From assembly GCA_023451375.1 (NCBI GenBank), contig JAEXZS010000037.1, positions 22,416 through 86,415 on the forward strand: a DNA stretch of 64,000 nt, read 5' to 3'. A model generated the notes under the pieces. It saw nothing but the letters and a program-made list of their open reading frames with translations. It was not told where the DNA came from and did no database searches. Within the stretch, counting starts at the first letter, position 1; each line of letters starts with the position of its first letter. Shown here in pieces: positions 59,788 through 64,000 of the stretch. The stretch comes from Pseudomonadota bacterium (GTDB lineage Bacteria > Pseudomonadota > Alphaproteobacteria > Caulobacterales > Caulobacteraceae). Made by a program: the position numbers and the translations under genes.

Positions 59788-60867
59788 TCAGATCAGCTCC
59801 ACCGCGACGTGATGCCGGGCCTTGATCAGGTCATAGCGCGCCGGAACCGCCGGCGGCGGCAGGTCGATCATCCGCTGCACGGCCAGCCGCCCGCGCTCCA
59901 GCATGTCCTGCGGCACCGTCACCTCGAACTGCATGTTGGCCAGGCAGTCGCGGATGTTCTCCAGCGTGATCCGCTTCATGTGCGGGCACAGGTTGCACGG
60001 CCCGATGAACTGGACGCCCGGCACGTCGCCGGCCACATTGGAGGCCATCGAGCATTCGGTGATCATCACCACCTGCTTCGGCTTTTTCGCCTCGACGAAG
60101 TCGATCATCGCCGCCGTCGATCCGGCGAAATCCGCCGCCGCCAGCACATCCTCGGGACATTCCGGGTGTGCCAGGATTTCCGCGCCCGGATAGGCGGCGC
60201 GCATCTCGGCGATGTCGTCGGCGGTGAAGCGCTCGTGCACCTCGCAACGGCCCTTCCAGGCGATGATGCCCACCGTCGTCTGGGCCGCGACATTGCGCGC
60301 CAGATATTCGTCCGGGATCAGGATGACGCGGTCGACGCCCCATTCCTTCGCCGCCCACTCCACAACCTGCACGGCGTTGGCGCTGGTGCAGCAGATGTCG
60401 GTCTCGGCCTTCACGTCGGCCGTGGTGTTCACATAGGTGACGACCGGCAGGCCCGGATAGCGCTGCTTGATCAGCCGCACGTCCGCGCCGGTGATCGACG
60501 ACGCCAGCGAACAGCCGGCTCGCAGGTCGGGGATCAGCACCGTCTTCTCAGGGCTCAAAATCTTGGACGTCTCGGCCATGAAGTGGACGCCCGCCTGGAC
60601 GATCACCTTCGCGTCCGACCGCGCCGCCTCCTTGGCCAGGCCCAGGCTGTCGCCGACATAGTCGCCGACGCCGTGGAAGATCTCGGGCGTCATATAGTTG
60701 TGAGCCAGAATGACGGCGTCGCGCTCGCGCTTCAGCCGGTTGATCTCGCTGATCAGCCGCGCCTGCTCGGGCCACTCCAACGGTGTGACGTGGTCCCTGA
60801 CCTTGGCCCACACCCCGGCGGTCTCCCGCTCCAGTTCCTTCGTCAGACCAAAGGCGCCGTCGGCCAT
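59788..60867 (-). CDS. nadA: Quinolinate synthase A
   Basis: A 359-residue 4Fe-4S enzyme condensing iminoaspartate with dihydroxyacetone phosphate to quinolinate. Conserved cysteines are in RAGCSLASSI, ETDICCTSANA and GPCNLCPHMKRITLENI. AVILAHNYMTPEI, VGDSLGLAKEAARSDAKVIVQAGVHFMAETSKIL and IPDEYLARNVA are family blocks. It is the promoter-proximal gene of the NAD operon, with a perfect inverted repeat 18 bp upstream of the ATG. The large open frame on the opposite strand is a shadow. Confidence 0.96.
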   Translation of the reverse strand: MADGAFGLTKELERETAGVWAKVRDHVTPLEWPEQARLISEINRLKRERDAVILAHNYMTPEIFHGVGDYVGDSLGLAKEAARSDAKVIVQAGVHFMAETSKILSPEKTVLIPDLRAGCSLASSITGADVRLIKQRYPGLPVVTYVNTTADVKAETDICCTSANAVQVVEWAAKEWGVDRVILIPDEYLARNVAAQTTVGIIAWKGRCEVHERFTADDIAEMRAAYPGAEILAHPECPEDVLAAADFAGSTAAMIDFVEAKKPKQVVMITECSMASNVAGDVPGVQFIGPCNLCPHMKRITLENIRDCLANMQFEVTVPQDMLERGRLAVQRMIDLPPPAVPARYDLIKARHHVAVELI

Positions 60868-60884
60868 GACCTGTTCTCCATACC

Positions 60885-60907
60885 CTTATGCTCAAAGTTA
60901 GCATAAG
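60885..60907. promoter_or_regulatory. NadQ-like operator upstream of nadA
   Basis: CTTATGCT (60885-60892) and AGCATAAG (60900-60907) are perfect 8-bp inverted arms around a 7-base spacer. It is 17 bp before the nadA start on the minus strand, where a repressor would block transcription. The TTATGCTCA-type half-site resembles sites described for the alphaproteobacterial NAD repressor NadQ (recalled, not checked). No regulator gene lies nearby. Confidence 0.6.
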
Positions 60908-61298
60908 CGGAACCAATGTAGGCCGATCACGGAGCGACGCAAGCGGGGAATCCCACGGATGGGAGAGCGACGACGCCTTCCATCGCGATTCGCCAAAGAT
61001 AGGTCCGACTTATCAATAGGCTGGATGGTTCGGACGGCGTCTTTCCTGCCACCCCTCCAAACTGTGCGATCCTGCACTACCGGCGCCGAAGGCGCAGCGG
61101 TTCGGGTCATGATCGGAGGGAAGCCGTCGCCGATTTCAGACTATTCAGACTATTCAGACTGTCTTTTCGCGGGCCGAGTCTGAATCCGTTTCTGAGCCGG
61201 CACGTGCAGATTTCCGCACGAACCTTCCCCGCACTCTCCAAATCCCCTAGACGAACGACGACTTCCTTCCCCTACCTCGCACTTCCGACGACGTTTTC
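60908..61298. other. 391-bp intergenic region between nadA and ilvA
   Basis: This divergent gap has no convincing gene. It contains a three-copy 9-bp repeat with a downstream inverted copy (listed separately) and several short frames without coding character. The ilvA promoter and leader must lie here. I found no leader peptide rich in Ile, Val or Leu codons and no Thr/Ile attenuator structure. Confidence 0.55.
61135..61184. repeat. Triple TTCAGACTA tandem repeat with inverted copy upstream of ilvA
   Basis: TTCAGACTA at 61135-61143 and 61144-61152, then TTCAGACTG at 61153-61161. AGTCTGAA at 61177-61184 is the exact inverse of TTCAGACT, so the third unit can form an 8-bp stem with a 16-base loop. 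The array is 115 bp before the ilvA ATG and could bind a regulator or form an RNA hairpin in the leader. Confidence 0.6.
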
Positions 61299-62813
61299 AT
61301 GCAAGACACCATCCGCCGCATCCTGACCGCCCGCGTCTATGACGTGGCGGAGGAGACGCCCCTCGATCCGCTGAACCGGCTGTCCGGCCGTCTGGGCCGG
61401 CCGGTGCTGCTGAAGCGCGAGGACCTGCAGCCGGTGTTCTCGTTCAAGATCCGCGGCGCCTACAACCGGATCGCCAACCTGACCGAGGCGGAACTGGCCA
61501 GGGGCGTTATCTGCGCCTCGGCCGGCAATCACGCGCAGGGGGTGGCGCTGGCGGCGGCGCGGCGCGGCGCGGCGGCGACCATCGTCATGCCGACCACCAC
61601 GCCCGGCATCAAGGTGGCGGCGGTCAGGGCCCTGGGCGGACAGGTGGTGCTGCACGGCGACGGCTTCGACGACGCCCACGCCCGGGCGCGTGAACTGGAG
61701 CGCGAGACCGGCGCGACCTTCATCCACCCGTTCGACGATCCCGACGTCATTGCCGGCCAGGGCACCATCGGCCTGGAGATCGCGCGCCAGCACGCCGACC
61801 CGATCGAGGCCGTCTTCCTGCCCATCGGCGGCGGCGGCCTGGCGGCGGGCGTGGCGGCCATCATCCGCTTCCTGCGGCCCGAGACGAAGATCATCGGCGT
61901 GGAGCCGGTCGATGCGCCCACGATGAAGACCGCCATCGCCGCCGGAAAGGTGGTCAGCCTGAACGAGGTCGGCCTGTTCGCCGACGGCGTCGCGGTGCGG
62001 CGCGCGGGCGAGGAAACCTTCCGCCTGTGCCGCGACCTGCTGGACGACATCGTGCTAGTGGACACCGACGCCATCTGCGCCGCCATCAAGGACATCTTCG
62101 ACGACAGCCGCGCGGTGGCCGAACCCGCCGGCGCCGTGGCCCTGGCTGGGCTGAAGGCCTGGGCGGCGGCCAACCCCGGCGCGGGATCGCTGGTGGCGAT
62201 CAACTCGGGCGCCAACCTCAATTTCGACCGACTGCGGCACGTGGCGGAACGGGCGGAACTGGGCGAAGGGGCTGAGGCCCTGCTGGCCGTCACCATGCGG
62301 GACGACCGCGACGACTATCGCCGCTTCCTCGACAGCCTGGACGGCCGGTCGGTGACCGAGTTCAACTATCGCTGGTCCGGCGACGGCGTGGCCCAGATCT
62401 TCGTTGGCGTGTCGCTGCGCCAGGGGCCGCACGAGCGCACTGAATTGATCGAGTCGCTGCGGGCCGGCGGCTATGCGGTCGAGGACATGAGCGACAACGA
62501 GACCGCCAAGCTGCACGTCCGCTACATGGTCGGCGGGCGCACCATCGGCCTCCCGCACGAGCGCATCCTGCGCTTCCAGTTCCCGGAACGGCCGGGCGCC
62601 TTCCTGCGCTTCCTCAATAGCCTGCAGCCGGAATGGGCCCTGACCCTGTTCCACTATCGCAACCACGGCGACGACGTCGGCCGGGTGCTGGCGGGCATCA
62701 GCGCCCCGCCCGAGGACCAGGCGCGGTTCGACGCGGCCCTGGCGGCGCTGGGCTACCCTTACGTGGAGGAGACCGACAATCCGGCCTGCCGGCTGTTCCT
62801 CGACGGCGCCTGA
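61299..62813 (+). CDS. ilvA: Threonine ammonia-lyase, biosynthetic form
   Basis: A 504-residue PLP enzyme deaminating threonine to 2-ketobutyrate, the first step of isoleucine synthesis. The PLP lysine lies in FSFKIRGAYNRI, the phosphate cup is PIGGGGLAAGVAA (about 176-188), and SAGNHAQGVALAA precedes it. Residues about 325-504 hold two ACT-like regulatory domains (VTEFNYRWSGDGVAQIFVGVSL, FQFPERPGAFLRFLNSL, TLFHYRNHGDDVGRVLAGI), which mark the long isoleucine-feedback-regulated type as opposed to the short catabolic type. The start at ATG 61299 is standard. Confidence 0.96.
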   Translation: MQDTIRRILTARVYDVAEETPLDPLNRLSGRLGRPVLLKREDLQPVFSFKIRGAYNRIANLTEAELARGVICASAGNHAQGVALAAARRGAAATIVMPTTTPGIKVAAVRALGGQVVLHGDGFDDAHARARELERETGATFIHPFDDPDVIAGQGTIGLEIARQHADPIEAVFLPIGGGGLAAGVAAIIRFLRPETKIIGVEPVDAPTMKTAIAAGKVVSLNEVGLFADGVAVRRAGEETFRLCRDLLDDIVLVDTDAICAAIKDIFDDSRAVAEPAGAVALAGLKAWAAANPGAGSLVAINSGANLNFDRLRHVAERAELGEGAEALLAVTMRDDRDDYRRFLDSLDGRSVTEFNYRWSGDGVAQIFVGVSLRQGPHERTELIESLRAGGYAVEDMSDNETAKLHVRYMVGGRTIGLPHERILRFQFPERPGAFLRFLNSLQPEWALTLFHYRNHGDDVGRVLAGISAPPEDQARFDAALAALGYPYVEETDNPACRLFLDGA

Positions 62814-63015
62814 GCCCGGTCGTTGGCGGGCCGTTCGTCGGCGCGTGGGGGGGCCCTGCCCTGCCCCGTCCGCATCAGGGCCAGCAGTCCCACCGATCCG
62901 GTCATCACGATCATGCCCGACGACTCCCTGATATTGCGAACCGTTAGCAGGTTTGCGCGGATCGGCCCGACGTGCAAGCGTAGGATGTCGGTGGCGATCG
63001 ACAGGAGCATCAACC
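62814..63015. other. Intergenic region between ilvA and the VOC gene
   Basis: A 202-bp gap with no coding region that I can support; a short overlapping frame from ATG 62986 gives only 12 codons. It presumably holds the promoter of the VOC gene. AGGAG at 63003-63007 serves the GTG start. Confidence 0.5.
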
Positions 63016-63357
63016 GTGCGTGAAGACGGAAAACTCGACTACCTCGAACTGCCCGCCGCCGACCTCGGGGCGACCAAGGACTTCTATTCCCGCGCCTTCG
63101 GCTGGACCTTCCAGGACTACGGCCCGACTTACGCCGCCTTCGACCAGGGGCTGGACGGCGGCTTCGACGCCGACGCGGCCGAGCGGACCCGCACGCCCCT
63201 GCCCGTCCTCTACGCCCACGACCTGGAGGCCATGGCCGACAAGGTGACGGCGGCGGGCGGAACGATCGTGAAGCCGATCTACGCCTTCCCCGGCGGTCGG
63301 CGGTTCCATTTCACTGACCCGGCCGGAACCGAGCTGGCGGTCTGGTCCGAGAGCTGA
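63016..63357 (+). CDS. VOC (glyoxalase/bleomycin-resistance fold) family protein
   Basis: A 113-residue protein of the vicinal oxygen chelate superfamily from GTG 63016 with AGGAG eight bases upstream. One beta-alpha-beta-beta-beta repeat pair is visible: LDYLELPAADLGATKDFYSRAFGWTFQDYGPTYAAF and the second half PLPVLYAHDLEAMADKVTAAGG...FHFTDPAGTELAVW. The metal ligand positions are only partly kept (Glu in TELAVW). Such short proteins bind small molecules or act as lyases; the substrate is unknown. It is convergent with the last gene, four bases away. Confidence 0.82.
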   Translation: MREDGKLDYLELPAADLGATKDFYSRAFGWTFQDYGPTYAAFDQGLDGGFDADAAERTRTPLPVLYAHDLEAMADKVTAAGGTIVKPIYAFPGGRRFHFTDPAGTELAVWSES

Positions 63358-63360
63358 GGC

Positions 63361-64000
63361 TCAGCGCGGCTCGACCGACTGGGCGATCTGCTCGGCCTGC
63401 GCGGCGTCCGGTCCTTCCAGGTAGGACACCCAGACGTGGGTCTCGCGCGACTCCAGGTCCTTGGCGAACAGGTGCTCGACCGCGCGCCGCCGACCACCTT
63501 CGTCGACGACCACCGAGGCCCGGCCGCCGGCGTCGATCAGCTCCCCGTCATAGATCGGGAATTGCGACGCCGGCCCCTGGTAGATCATGACGAAGCTGCG
63601 GCCGTCCTTGCGGACGGCGTAGACCTTGGCGTTGGGTCCCGCGTCCGACGGCTCGACCTCGAAGCCCTCGGGCAGGTCGATCCGGAACGGCAGCGCCTCG
63701 ACGGCCGCCTCGGCGAGGGTCTCAGCCGGAGCCGGCGCGGTCGGAGCCGCCTGGACCGGAGCGGGCGCGGGTTCTGCTGACGGCTCCGGAGCGGGCGTCG
63801 GCGCAGGCCGTGCGGCGGGGGTCGTCGGCGTCGGCGCCGGCGTGCTCGGCCTCGGCGCGGGGCTCGCTGACGGCGGACCGCTGTTCAGGTCGCGGGTCAG
63901 CGACGAGGTCGAGCCCGTCGGCGCAGGACGAGCGGGCGGCGCGGACGAGGAAGGCGCCTGGCTTCGCGGCGCGGGCGCGGTCTGCGGGCTGGTCGAAGGT
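63361..64000 (-). CDS. Proline/alanine-rich protein, N-terminal part outside window
   Basis: The visible 212 C-terminal residues run without a stop from the right edge. About 90 residues are a Pro/Ala/Ser/Thr-rich linker (APAPRSQAPSSSAPPARPAP, then TPAPTPTTPAARPAPTPAPE), followed by a compact beta-rich domain of about 110 residues (RIDLPEGFEVEPSDAGPNA, VYAVRKDGRSFVMIYQGPAS, HVWVSYLEGPDAAQAEQIAQ). The linker suggests a protein that spans the periplasm or reaches from a membrane anchor, but any anchor lies beyond the window. An internal ATG at 63588 would make a false 75-residue protein. Family not recognised. Confidence 0.75.
   Translation of the reverse strand, partial: PSTSPQTAPAPRSQAPSSSAPPARPAPTGSTSSLTRDLNSGPPSASPAPRPSTPAPTPTTPAARPAPTPAPEPSAEPAPAPVQAAPTAPAPAETLAEAAVEALPFRIDLPEGFEVEPSDAGPNAKVYAVRKDGRSFVMIYQGPASQFPIYDGELIDAGGRASVVVDEGGRRRAVEHLFAKDLESRETHVWVSYLEGPDAAQAEQIAQSVEPR

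Noticed and set aside
59467..60906. 479-codon open frame on the plus strand
   Set aside because: Antisense to nadA and part of the M50 gene; no domain and a composition typical of shadows.

Overview
The window is a GC-rich chromosomal segment of an alphaproteobacterium, most likely a member of the Caulobacterales (Brevundimonas/Caulobacter type). This is inferred from the TonB-dependent receptor class, GGAAC-N16-CGTT promoters of the general-stress sigma factor type (EcfG/SigT), a NadQ-like operator, an HWE histidine kinase, and a dense set of short overlaps between genes. No tRNA, rRNA, CRISPR array, insertion sequence or phage gene was recognised.

Layout. (1) 1-2,500: propionyl-CoA carboxylase beta subunit (cut by the window edge), divergent from a RamB/ScfR-type regulator. 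(2) 2,500-5,390: a small response regulator and a secreted GH92 alpha-mannosidase. (3) 5,390-13,080: a seven-gene minus-strand cluster for valine/branched-chain acyl-CoA degradation (mmsA, acyl-CoA dehydrogenase, 3-hydroxyisobutyryl-CoA hydrolase, mmsB, enoyl-CoA hydratase, an unusual hydrolase-like/flavin reductase fusion, thiolase). Its product, propionyl-CoA, would feed the carboxylase at the left edge. (4) 13,170-17,280: LysR regulator, malate synthase G and a malyl/methylmalyl-CoA lyase-like enzyme.

(5) 17,280-36,430: a large pectin/uronate utilisation locus. It holds a TonB-dependent receptor with a LamG-like lipoprotein, a 1266-residue secreted LamG protein of unknown activity, two esterases, a hexuronate-type MFS transporter, an FAH-family hydratase, a LacI regulator, an RpiB-family isomerase, kduI, kduD, kdgK and a family-10 pectate lyase. 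Five copies of a GGAAACCGGTGTCA-like palindrome lie in the four key intergenic regions, so the locus looks like one LacI regulon. The inferred flow is: extracellular cleavage and deacylation, uptake by the receptor and the MFS carrier, isomerisation (KduI and/or the RpiB-type enzyme), reduction by KduD, phosphorylation by KdgK, then Entner-Doudoroff cleavage by an aldolase outside the window.

(6) 36,430-44,100: housekeeping genes (DUF1499 protein, acyl-CoA synthetase, uridine kinase-like protein, pdxH, a DnaJ-like protein with a degenerate J domain, aroC, trxB, GNAT). (7) 44,080-56,470: aldo/keto reductase, HWE kinase plus response regulator, two SleB-type cell-wall hydrolases, Dps, a 1356-residue five-PAS hybrid kinase and several small stress-type proteins; three EcfG-like promoters lie here. 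(8) 56,530-60,910: NAD biosynthesis operon nadA-(M50 protease)-nadB-nadC behind a perfect inverted repeat. (9) 61,300-64,000: ilvA, a VOC protein and a truncated proline-rich protein running off the right edge.
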